DNA from: JBHEPS01 sp046261635
Lineage (GTDB): Bacteria; Acidobacteriota; Thermoanaerobaculia; Gp7-AA8
Assembly: GCA_046261635.1 (NCBI GenBank)
Contig: JBHEOL010000045.1
Coordinates: 1-8,878, forward strand
Length of the DNA stretch: 8,878 nt
Direction of reading: 5' to 3'
The position numbers and the translations under genes were made by a program. Positions within the stretch are counted from its first letter, which is position 1, and every line of letters begins with the position of its first letter. The notes beneath the pieces were generated by a model that had not been told where the DNA came from, searched no databases, and saw nothing but the letters and a program-made list of their open reading frames with translations. Shown here in pieces: positions 1-5,687 of this stretch.

Positions 1-142
1 AGGCGAGATCAAGGAGCGAGAAAACTGCGCACCATTCGGAAGTTTTAGAATGTAGTAGTTCAGAATCGCAGGATCACCCTTCGTGGCGCGGTGGGCGGAG
101 GAAAGGATCCTCCGCCACGGCGACTGACGTCCGCTCCTGCCG
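1..142. other. Gene-free left edge
   Basis: No coding region can be supported here. All frames are short or run into the neighbouring gene without recognisable protein signal. An AT-richer patch around 41-65 stands out from the GC-rich surroundings and contains TAGAAT at 46-51, which resembles a -10 element, but no matching -35 is present. The only clear structure is the hairpin at 91-118, listed separately. Confidence 0.5.
91..118 (-). terminator. GC-rich hairpin after the peptidase gene
   Basis: The arm at 91-102 pairs with 108-118 over 11 base pairs with one bulged G and a 5-base loop. It lies 24 bases beyond the stop codon of the minus-strand peptidase gene, where a terminator or 3' stabilising hairpin is expected. 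No T-rich run follows on the minus strand, so it is not a classical intrinsic terminator. Confidence 0.45.
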
Positions 143-1939
143 TCACTCCCCCAGGGCTTCGTAGCGGACAATCGTGAAGCGATAGTCCTCGGCCGCGCGG
201 AGGTTTGCGGCGATTGCGCCGTGCAGCTTCTCATCCCATCCCGTATACCGGGTGATGAAGGCTTCGATTGCATCGCGGTCGCCGGATCGCTGGAGCTCGA
301 GCACCTTTGCGAGCAGGTCGCGCACGACCGAGGGATAGCGCGAGTAATCGACCGTCAGCTCGCTTGCGGCGTGATCCATCTTCAGCAGGCCACGCTCGAG
401 AAAATAGTTCCACTGCATGAGCTGCATCGTCTGGTAGGGCTGGTCGCGGCGGGGACGCGTGTTCTGGAGAACCCGGCGGATGCCGCTCGCATACACGGAA
501 CGGAGCATCACATCGTCGTAATACCCTCTCTTTCGAAGCTGGGGTGCAATGAAGAGAGAGACGAGGTCGGCCTTCATCTCCTCGAGCGTCGATGAATCCG
601 CGCCGAGGGCCACGTCGAGATCGACGCCCGCCGCCGTCCGATCGACGCCGAGGTAATGCCCGATCTCGTGCCAGAGCGTTCGATAGAAGTTTCCGTCGAT
701 CGTGAGGTCATTCTCGTACGGGCGGGCCATGGCTGCCGACCACGTCGCGCGGGTCGTCGCGAAGAGCCGCGGGTCCCGCATGATGTTCGACCTGAGCAGG
801 ATCGTCCGGCCATAGCGCCGCGCGTGGTCGGCATCGTTCGGGAGAATCGTTGCGGTGTTGGTCCCGCGAGCCTGTCCGAAATCGGCGATCACGTCGTAGA
901 CGCTCACGGGGATGTCGTCACGGACGCGCTTGCGCGCATCGTAGGGAAGTGAGTTCTCGAGCTCCTGCAGCCCGGCGATGGCCGACCGCAGCGTTTCGCT
1001 CTCTTCCCGGTTGCGCAGGAGCACCGAGGTCGAGAAGAACGTTTTCACCCCGAACAGATCATCGTCGTAGACCTCGTACGATCCGATCTGGGCGTTGAGA
1101 TCGTCGAAGTCACCGGTTACCCAGGACGCGTCGCCCGACTCGTAGTCGTTCGAGAGAAGGTCACGCGCACGGTTGTCGAGGTAGCCGGCGAAGGCCTCGT
1201 CGTCGCTCCGGACCTCATCGGCCGCCTCGCGGAGCAGGTGATACGCGCGCATCAGCTCATCGGCCCACGCCACGGGATAAGGGACGGCATAGAAGACGTC
1301 GGGGGATGGGTCGGCCGCGAGCGCGCCGAGGCGGTCGCGCAGGCCGGGATGGAGCACGTCGAGAACGGGATGGCGCGTGATCGCCGCGAGATCACGCCGC
1401 AGGTTCGCGATCTCCGCGCGACGCACGACCGTCCGTTCTCCCATCAGAGACGCAGCTTCGGACGGACGAGCCGCGAGATGAGCCTCCAGCTCCTGGCGCG
1501 TCACGCCGGCGGGATAGAGATTCTTTCCGGCCTGCGCGGAGGCGACCGGAAGAAACGGCTTGCGCTCGTTTCCGAGCGTGGTCGCGATTGGCCCTGCCGA
1601 CAACCGGTAGAGATCGATCAGATTTCCGGTCGACTCGGGTTCGCCGAGACGACGGTGCAGCGCGCCGAGCTCCGCGCGCGCCTCGAGAGCCTGGGCATGT
1701 TTCTGATCCTCATACAGGCGCTGAAAAATCGCGCCCGCGACGAGGAGTTTCCCGACCGCCGCACGCTCTCCCTCGGAAAGACGCGACAGGTCGGGGGCGA
1801 GCCGGATCTCTCGCGTCTTCTCCAGAATCGGCGCGGACTCCCCGATCGCCCAGTAGCCGTCGGGGAGTTGCTGCGCGAGGGTCGGGAGAGCCAGAAACAG
1901 AGCGCAGACGACGATGGATCGTTTCATCCGGGGAAGCAT
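143..1939 (-). CDS. Exported M49-like zinc peptidase (dipeptidyl-peptidase III family-like)
   Basis: The 598-residue product is probably a periplasmic zinc-dependent peptidase. A signal peptide covers about residues 1-22 (basic start, hydrophobic core, TLA before QQ). The zinc motif HEIGH is at 424-428, and the downstream LEEMKAD at 452-458 supplies the likely third ligand Glu and the helix Glu. The segment SYEVYDDDLFGVKTFF (287-302) and ILPNDADHARRYG (365-377) resemble conserved blocks of bacterial M49 relatives. The motif is HEXXH, whereas classical DPP III has HEXXGH, so substrate cannot be assumed. The start at 1939 is preferred over the in-frame ATG at 1927 because GAAGGA (minus strand, 1956-1951) lies 11 bases upstream; both leave the signal peptide intact. 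It is transcribed away from the NarK-like gene. The family call is fairly secure; the dipeptidyl-peptidase activity is inference. Confidence 0.82.
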   Translation of the reverse strand: MLPRMKRSIVVCALFLALPTLAQQLPDGYWAIGESAPILEKTREIRLAPDLSRLSEGERAAVGKLLVAGAIFQRLYEDQKHAQALEARAELGALHRRLGEPESTGNLIDLYRLSAGPIATTLGNERKPFLPVASAQAGKNLYPAGVTRQELEAHLAARPSEAASLMGERTVVRRAEIANLRRDLAAITRHPVLDVLHPGLRDRLGALAADPSPDVFYAVPYPVAWADELMRAYHLLREAADEVRSDDEAFAGYLDNRARDLLSNDYESGDASWVTGDFDDLNAQIGSYEVYDDDLFGVKTFFSTSVLLRNREESETLRSAIAGLQELENSLPYDARKRVRDDIPVSVYDVIADFGQARGTNTATILPNDADHARRYGRTILLRSNIMRDPRLFATTRATWSAAMARPYENDLTIDGNFYRTLWHEIGHYLGVDRTAAGVDLDVALGADSSTLEEMKADLVSLFIAPQLRKRGYYDDVMLRSVYASGIRRVLQNTRPRRDQPYQTMQLMQWNYFLERGLLKMDHAASELTVDYSRYPSVVRDLLAKVLELQRSGDRDAIEAFITRYTGWDEKLHGAIAANLRAAEDYRFTIVRYEALGE

Positions 1940-1952
1940 AGCAGCAGCGGTC

Positions 1953-1970
1953 CTTCGCGCATTCGCGAAG
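1953..1970 (-). promoter_or_regulatory. Hairpin overlapping the peptidase Shine-Dalgarno
   Basis: CTTCGCG at 1953-1959 is a perfect 7-base inverted repeat of CGCGAAG at 1964-1970 with a 4-base loop. Read on the minus strand, the 3' arm runs straight into GGA and forms part of the GAAGGA ribosome-binding site of the peptidase gene. If it folds in the mRNA it would partly hide that site. Functional effect is inference. Confidence 0.4.
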
Positions 1971-1982
1971 CAAAAAACGTGT

Positions 1983-2002
1983 GACGCCCGTCGCAGGGCG
2001 TC
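1983..2002 (-). promoter_or_regulatory. Terminator-like hairpin with T6 in the divergent gap
   Basis: GACGCCC (1983-1989) and GGGCGTC (1996-2002) form a perfect 7-bp stem with a 6-base loop. On the minus strand the stem is followed after five bases by TTTTTT. This sits between the divergent peptidase and transporter starts, so it could be an attenuator in the peptidase leader, a barrier to stray minus-strand transcription, or chance. No convincing -35/-10 pair was found in the 1940-2114 gap for either gene. Confidence 0.35.
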
Positions 2003-2114
2003 CCAGCGCGTGGCAGTTAAACTCCGCGCGGCGCTCGAGCGGGGTCATCGCCGCGGCACCCGCCCCCTCTGTTACTCTCGGCGCCGGAACTCCCATTCGA
2101 CGGAAGGAACGACG

Positions 2115-3290
2115 ATGCAAGCTCAGCGGGGTGCAACCCTCCAGCTCACGCTCGCCACCGGCGCGTTCGCGCTCTGTTTCGCGGTCTTCGGCTCGGTGTC
2201 GGCGATGATGCCGATTCTGAAGAAAAGGCTCGACCTCGACCCTGTCCAGGTCAGCATCGCTCTCGCCCTTCCCGTTCTGCTCGGAAGCCTCGGCCGCATC
2301 CCGCTCGGCGCGCTGGCCGACAGGTTCGGCGGAAGAATCGTCTTCCTCTTCGTCCTCATCGCCTCGGCCGTCCCTGCCTTCGTCATGGGGGGAGTCGACA
2401 GCTACGGGGAACTTCTCTTCTGGGGCTTCTTCATCGGGATCGCACTCGCGAGCTTCTCGGTCGGCATCGCTTTCGTCAGCCGGTGGTATCCGCCGGAGAA
2501 ACAGGGAACGGCCCTCGGGATCTACGGGGCGGGCACTTCGGGACAGTCGCTGGCCGCGTTCGGGGCGCCGGTCCTCGCCGCAGCGTTCGGCTTCGCCTGG
2601 GGCTTCCGGACCTTCGGCACCCTGGCGGCCATCTGGCTCGTCCTCTGGATCCTGCTGGCCCGCAATGCACCCGCGCTCCGTCCACCCGCGCGCCTCCGCG
2701 ATACCTTCCGCCCGCTCGCCGATCGCCGGAGCTGGGTGCTGAGCCTCTACTATTTCCTGACCTTCGGCGGCTTCGTCGCGATGAGCATCTACCTTCCGAC
2801 TTTTCTGACGGAGATGTTCGGACTCACGCCGCAGGATGCCGGCTTCCGGACCGCCGGCTTCGTCGTTCTGTCGACCGGCCTCCGCCCCGTCGGCGGCTAC
2901 CTCGCGGACAAGATGGGGGGCGCCACCATTCTCCGGATCATTTTTCCGGTCACCGCGGTGATGGCGGGCTTTCTGGCCGTTCCGGCGATGGTCCCCTTCA
3001 CGATCGGTGCGCTCGGAATGGCCGCGGCGATCGGGCTCGGCAACGGAGCGGTCTTCAAGCTCGTTCCGCAGTGGTTCCCCAACACCGTCGGCAGCGTCAC
3101 CGGACTCGTGGGAGCCGCAGGCGGCCTCGGCGGTTTCTTTCCGCCACTCGCGGTCGGGGCGCTCTATCGCGTCACCGGCAGCTACTCCTGGGGTTTCGTC
3201 CTGCTGGGTCTTTTCGCCTTAGGCTGCTTCGGGGTACTCCGCTGGACGAGTGCGAGGGAATCGGCGGCCGAAGCCGAGCCGAGGGGGTGA
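2115..3290 (+). CDS. NarK-type MFS transporter (nitrate/nitrite porter family)
   Basis: A 391-residue inner-membrane protein of the major facilitator superfamily, with about 12 hydrophobic segments. Both signature regions of the nitrate/nitrite porter family are visible: SRWYPPEKQGTALGIYGAG around 122-140 and GLGNGAVFKLVPQWFP around 307-322, followed by GLVGAAGGLGGFFPP (330-344). Arginines matching the two anion-binding Arg of NarK appear as R61 (LGRIPLGALADRFGGR) and R257 (GLRPVGGYLADKMGG). The GxGN position of the first signature is Thr (T141) rather than the usual Asn, which leaves the substrate uncertain. The start at 2115 is chosen because GGAAGGA at 2102-2108 sits 6 bases upstream and the protein then begins just before the first membrane helix; the frame stays open further upstream to 1914 with no protein-like sequence. 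No nitrate or nitrite reductase gene lies nearby. Family is firm, substrate is not. Confidence 0.9.
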   Translation: MQAQRGATLQLTLATGAFALCFAVFGSVSAMMPILKKRLDLDPVQVSIALALPVLLGSLGRIPLGALADRFGGRIVFLFVLIASAVPAFVMGGVDSYGELLFWGFFIGIALASFSVGIAFVSRWYPPEKQGTALGIYGAGTSGQSLAAFGAPVLAAAFGFAWGFRTFGTLAAIWLVLWILLARNAPALRPPARLRDTFRPLADRRSWVLSLYYFLTFGGFVAMSIYLPTFLTEMFGLTPQDAGFRTAGFVVLSTGLRPVGGYLADKMGGATILRIIFPVTAVMAGFLAVPAMVPFTIGALGMAAAIGLGNGAVFKLVPQWFPNTVGSVTGLVGAAGGLGGFFPPLAVGALYRVTGSYSWGFVLLGLFALGCFGVLRWTSARESAAEAEPRG

Positions 3291-3319
3291 GTCTCCTCGA
3301 TCAGCGGCTCATTCCCCTC
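3281..3319. repeat. Hairpin across the convergent gene junction
   Basis: GAGGGGGTGAG (3281-3291) pairs imperfectly with CTCATTCCCCTC (3308-3319) across a 16-base loop, covering the stops of both the transporter and the small minus-strand gene. It overlaps a perfect 14-bp palindrome at 3315-3328 centred on CACGTG. Neither side has a T run. It may help end transcription from both sides of this 10-base gap, but part of it is coding. Confidence 0.3.
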
Positions 3320-3645
3320 ACGTGAGGGCTCCCCGCCTCGAAAAGGAGCTCCTCCTCGGAGGGATCGGCGTCTCCGACGTCGTAAAGCCACTCGTTCGAT
3401 TCAGGGAATCCTGAAAGGAGCTCCGGAAGGAGGACGACGAGCTGGGTGAAGCCGGGCGTCGACTCGCCGACTTCGAGGGTTCTCCCGTCTCGAAGAGCGA
3501 ACCGAAGCGCGAGCTCGTCTTCATCGCCACCGGGGCGCTTCCTCACCGTAATTCGCTCGACCTGCTCCCATCGAAAGCGCTGGTCCTCGAGCTCGCAACC
3601 GTCGGAAGTGACGACGACGACCGGATTGTCTGCAGAGTTGCTCAT
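3301..3645 (-). CDS. Small acidic protein of unknown function
   Basis: The 114-residue product has no signal peptide or membrane segment and is probably cytoplasmic. The layout is a short strand-rich start, then FRWEQVERITVRKR (24-37), ELALRFALRDGRTLEVGEST (44-63), a GFTQLVVLLPELL helix (65-77) and a terminal SNEWLYDV (83-90). This W..V..I.V.K...D-E-L-L pattern recalls small PH-like or immunity-type bacterial proteins of unknown role, but I do not recognise a named family with confidence. A strong Shine-Dalgarno, GGAAGGAG (minus strand, 3659-3652), lies 6 bases before the ATG, which makes the gene credible. It is transcribed in the same direction as the upstream PHP gene but is separated by 120 bases and a hairpin. 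No function is assigned. Confidence 0.75.
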   Translation of the reverse strand: MSNSADNPVVVVTSDGCELEDQRFRWEQVERITVRKRPGGDEDELALRFALRDGRTLEVGESTPGFTQLVVLLPELLSGFPESNEWLYDVGDADPSEEELLFEAGSPHVRGMSR

Positions 3646-3688
3646 GGGGGTCTCCTTCCATCTTCCGGGTCCAGAACGGGCTCAAAGA

Positions 3689-3705
3689 AAGCGCCTGACG
3701 CGCTT
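3689..3705 (-). terminator. Candidate terminator of the PHP gene
   Basis: AAGCGC (3689-3694) and GCGCTT (3700-3705) form a 6-bp stem with a 5-base loop, 60 bases past the PHP stop. On the minus strand TCTTTG follows the stem; on the plus strand CTGTTTTCG follows. It could act in either direction, but the stem is short. Confidence 0.4.
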
Positions 3706-3765
3706 CTGTTTTCGTAGCAAGACTCTGGCCCGCGTGCCGCCCAGGCTACGCTCGGAACACGGCAA

Positions 3766-4749
3766 TCATTTCCCCGGCTCACCGAGCATCATCGGCTGGA
3801 CCCACGCCATCCGTCCGTTCGAGTCGCGGACCCGGGCACGGACGTAGCCCTCGGTTCCCGCCGGCCGGTAGACGGCGGGATTGTCGCCCGTCTCGTGGAG
3901 GATGCTGCCTCCCCGTCCGATGAACCAGGTCGTGTAGGCGGTATCGCCTCGCGTGCGCATCCTGACGCTCACTCCATCCCGGGCGCGGGCGATCTCTTCG
4001 ATCTCGACTCCCGTCGATGCATAGAAGTCGCCTCTCTCGATCGCCGCGAGAATTCCCTTCTGCTCCAGCGCGGCGGCGCGCACGACGATCCAACCGCGAC
4101 CCGGACCCGAAGCGTTCGAATCTCCGAGTTTCTTGAAGTGGTGCGCGTCGTCGACCGCGATCCCGTAAATCAGAATGCCGCGCGAGAGGAGCGAGTCCCA
4201 GACCTCCTCGAGACCGGGCCGGCCCACTCCACCCTGGTTGTTCACGAGCGGATGCCCGTTGAAGATCTCGAACAGTTTCGTGCGGGAGACCTGCGCGAGA
4301 TCCTCGGCCGAGATCGCCCATCCGAAGTTCGGGTGGTTGATGTGGGGAATCCCGCCCACCGCGCGAATGGCGTCGACGTTCCGCTGAATGGCCTCTACGA
4401 CGCTCTTCCCGCCCTGGGGCTCGACCAGGCTTTCGACGTCGAGTCCGTTCACATGGATCGGCTTCTTCTCGAACCAGTCCGACACCTCCTCCCCGGGGAT
4501 GACCAGGAACTTCCCTGGCGCGGCGTGGACGGCGTTGAGGCCATCGACCGGCGTCAGGTAGTTGTGATCGGTGAGAACGAGGAAGTGATACCCGTTCTCG
4601 CGGTACCAGCGGACGACTTCGTCGGGCGTCGAATCCCCGTCGCTGTTGATCGTGTGCGTGTGAGTGTTTCCCTTGAACCAGCGCAACGATTCGGAATTGG
4701 CGGGCAGAGTCGACAGGAGGAACGCGGTCAGGAGGAGGGCGGCTCGCAT
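3766..4749 (-). CDS. Exported PHP-domain metallohydrolase (CehA/McbA-like)
   Basis: A 327-residue predicted secreted or periplasmic hydrolase with a PHP (polymerase and histidinol phosphatase) fold. Residues 1-19 form a signal peptide. The metal-site motifs appear in PHP order: H30 and H32 in GNTHTHT, D37 in SDGD, TDHN at 60-63, PGEEV at 85-89, INHPN at 137-141, and VDDAHHF at 199-205. All expected ligand positions therefore look intact. Residues after about 245 form a C-terminal strand-rich part ending in VQPMMLGEP. Exported PHP proteins of this kind are often named CehA/McbA family after carbaryl-type hydrolases; the real substrate (phosphoester or other ester) cannot be read from sequence. 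There is no Shine-Dalgarno before the ATG. Instead CATAAT (4762-4757) sits 7 bases upstream, suggesting a leaderless message. The gene is cut off from the barrel gene behind it by a strong hairpin. Confidence 0.88.
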   Translation of the reverse strand: MRAALLLTAFLLSTLPANSESLRWFKGNTHTHTINSDGDSTPDEVVRWYRENGYHFLVLTDHNYLTPVDGLNAVHAAPGKFLVIPGEEVSDWFEKKPIHVNGLDVESLVEPQGGKSVVEAIQRNVDAIRAVGGIPHINHPNFGWAISAEDLAQVSRTKLFEIFNGHPLVNNQGGVGRPGLEEVWDSLLSRGILIYGIAVDDAHHFKKLGDSNASGPGRGWIVVRAAALEQKGILAAIERGDFYASTGVEIEEIARARDGVSVRMRTRGDTAYTTWFIGRGGSILHETGDNPAVYRPAGTEGYVRARVRDSNGRMAWVQPMMLGEPGK

Positions 4750-4756
4750 GAGCCAG

Positions 4757-4762
4757 ATTATG
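4757..4762 (-). promoter_or_regulatory. Possible -10 element for a leaderless PHP transcript
   Basis: On the minus strand CATAAT (5 of 6 to consensus) ends 7 bases before the PHP start codon, so transcription would begin at or next to the ATG. The gene lacks a Shine-Dalgarno, which agrees. No good -35 hexamer is present at 16-18 bases, which weakens the call. Confidence 0.35.
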
Positions 4763-4780
4763 CACCGCGGGAAGAAACCA

Positions 4781-4805
4781 GGGGCCGCCCGCGAAGGGCG
4801 GCCCC
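4781..4805 (-). terminator. Strong hairpin terminator of the barrel gene
   Basis: A perfect 10-bp GC stem (4781-4790 with 4796-4805) and a 5-base loop begins 10 bases past the stop of the minus-strand barrel gene. On that strand it is followed by TGGTTTCTTC, a modest T-rich stretch. It should insulate the PHP gene from the barrel gene's transcript. Confidence 0.75.
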
Positions 4806-4815
4806 CCGAGGGTCA

Positions 4816-5559
4816 TCAGAAACGGGCGCGATAGCGGACGAAGACCAGGTCGTCGAGAACGCCGCCCTGCAGGTTGGAGTGCTGGAACAGGAAGTTGGGC
4901 GGAACCGCCCAGCTGACACTGAGGCCGCCGGCGCTGTCACTGACGTCGGACTCGGTCTGGTAGATGGCGGAGAGGGCGAAGCCGTAATCGGTGACGCTGT
5001 AGATGGCTTCGATGGCCGCGGTGACGTCGCTCTCCGAGCCGCCGAACTCGAAGTCGACCGAGGTCAGGCCGAGCGAAGCTCCGAGGGAGAAGTCCGTGTT
5101 TGGAATCCGCAGCTCGCCGTTGAGGCTCGCGCCCACCGCGTCGTAGGCGTCGTCGATCCGTTCGGCGCTGGCCGAAGCGTTGACCGCATACAGCCCTTCC
5201 GAGGCGAGGAGCTGGTAGATCCCGGAAATCGACAGTCCGTTGGTATCGCCTCCGAAGTCGGCGTCGACGCGGCCGAACCCGGCCTCGAAGCGCCACGGAT
5301 TCGCTCCGGTGGAAGTCCCGTAACCGACCGACAGGGCAAACCCGTCAATATCGTCATCGGTGACCAGCGTCAGAGCGCCATCCCAGGTGAACCCGTTCGG
5401 GGCGTTCGAATCGAGCGGCCGCTGGCCACCGTAGGCGTACCCTTCCACGTCGCTGTACACGCGGCCGTAAAAGCCCGGCAGGCGCGTGATGAAACTCTGC
5501 GCGAGAAGGGGGGCGGGAATCGCAACCACGAAAAGAAGGATGAGAAATCGTTTCAGCAA
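4816..5559 (-). CDS. Small outer-membrane beta-barrel protein, TTG start
   Basis: The 247-residue protein has a clear signal peptide (MLKRF then a hydrophobic core, LLA before Q21). The mature part is rich in Gly, Asp, Ser and aromatic residues in alternating patterns typical of amphipathic strands, for example GFALSVGYG, GLYAVNASASAE, FSLGASLGL and YGFALSAIYQT. It ends in VRYRARF: a terminal Phe with alternating aromatics is the usual insertion signal for outer-membrane barrels. I do not recognise a specific family; small-molecule porin or a structural role are both possible. The start is TTG at 5559 because GGAGGT (5570-5565) lies 5 bases upstream and the signal peptide begins exactly there. 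The frame stays open upstream to 5814 but that stretch is not protein-like and overlaps the next gene. The 128-base leader region holds a C10 tract and a hairpin. Confidence 0.8.
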   Translation of the reverse strand: MLKRFLILLFVVAIPAPLLAQSFITRLPGFYGRVYSDVEGYAYGGQRPLDSNAPNGFTWDGALTLVTDDDIDGFALSVGYGTSTGANPWRFEAGFGRVDADFGGDTNGLSISGIYQLLASEGLYAVNASASAERIDDAYDAVGASLNGELRIPNTDFSLGASLGLTSVDFEFGGSESDVTAAIEAIYSVTDYGFALSAIYQTESDVSDSAGGLSVSWAVPPNFLFQHSNLQGGVLDDLVFVRYRARF

Positions 5560-5564
5560 GGTGA

Positions 5565-5570
5565 ACCTCC
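5565..5570 (-). promoter_or_regulatory. Shine-Dalgarno fixing the TTG start
   Basis: On the minus strand GGAGGT is followed by five bases and then TTG CTG AAA. This near-perfect site is what decides the unusual TTG start of the barrel gene. An ATG overlapping the site (5572-5570) is out of frame with it. Confidence 0.7.
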
Positions 5571-5594
5571 ATGAATCGCGATGGCCGATGATGA

Positions 5595-5616
5595 GAAGGG
5601 AGGACCGTCCCCCTTC
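5595..5616 (-). repeat. Hairpin in the barrel gene leader
   Basis: GAAGGG-A-GGA (5595-5604) pairs with TCC-CCCTTC (5608-5616) over 9 base pairs with one bulged base and a 3-base loop, about 35 bases upstream of the TTG start. A role in message stability or translation is possible but unproven. Confidence 0.35.
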
Positions 5617-5655
5617 CGATTGCAGACTGAGCCGTGCGAAAGACGAGCCAGAGCG

Positions 5656-5665
5656 CCCCCCCCCC
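5656..5665. repeat. C10 homopolymer upstream of the barrel gene
   Basis: Ten consecutive C on the plus strand (G10 on the coding strand), followed by GGGG. It lies about 100 bases before the barrel start and 22 bases after the stop of the preceding minus-strand gene, in non-coding DNA. Tracts of this length are slippage-prone and also frequent sites of sequencing error. Confidence 0.8.
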
Positions 5666-5687
5666 GGGGAATCGCCACGCGGATCTC

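Noticed and set aside
1238..1984. A 248-codon plus-strand frame opposite the peptidase
   Set aside because: It is antisense to a gene with a zinc motif and conserved blocks, and its translation has no recognisable features.
1914..2114. N-terminal extension of the NarK-like transporter
   Set aside because: The extra 67 codons are Arg-rich and unlike a membrane protein, and the strong ribosome-binding site at 2102-2108 supports the start at 2115.
2483..3325. A 280-codon plus-strand frame inside the transporter
   Set aside because: It is a frame-shifted shadow of the NarK-like gene, dominated by Arg, Gly and Pro, without hydrophobic structure.
3895..5574. A 559-codon open frame on the plus strand
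   Set aside because: It lies antisense to the PHP and barrel genes, both of which carry clear family or export signals. The translation is low-complexity, rich in Arg, Asp, Val and Glu, and resembles no protein family; such shadows are common in GC-rich DNA.
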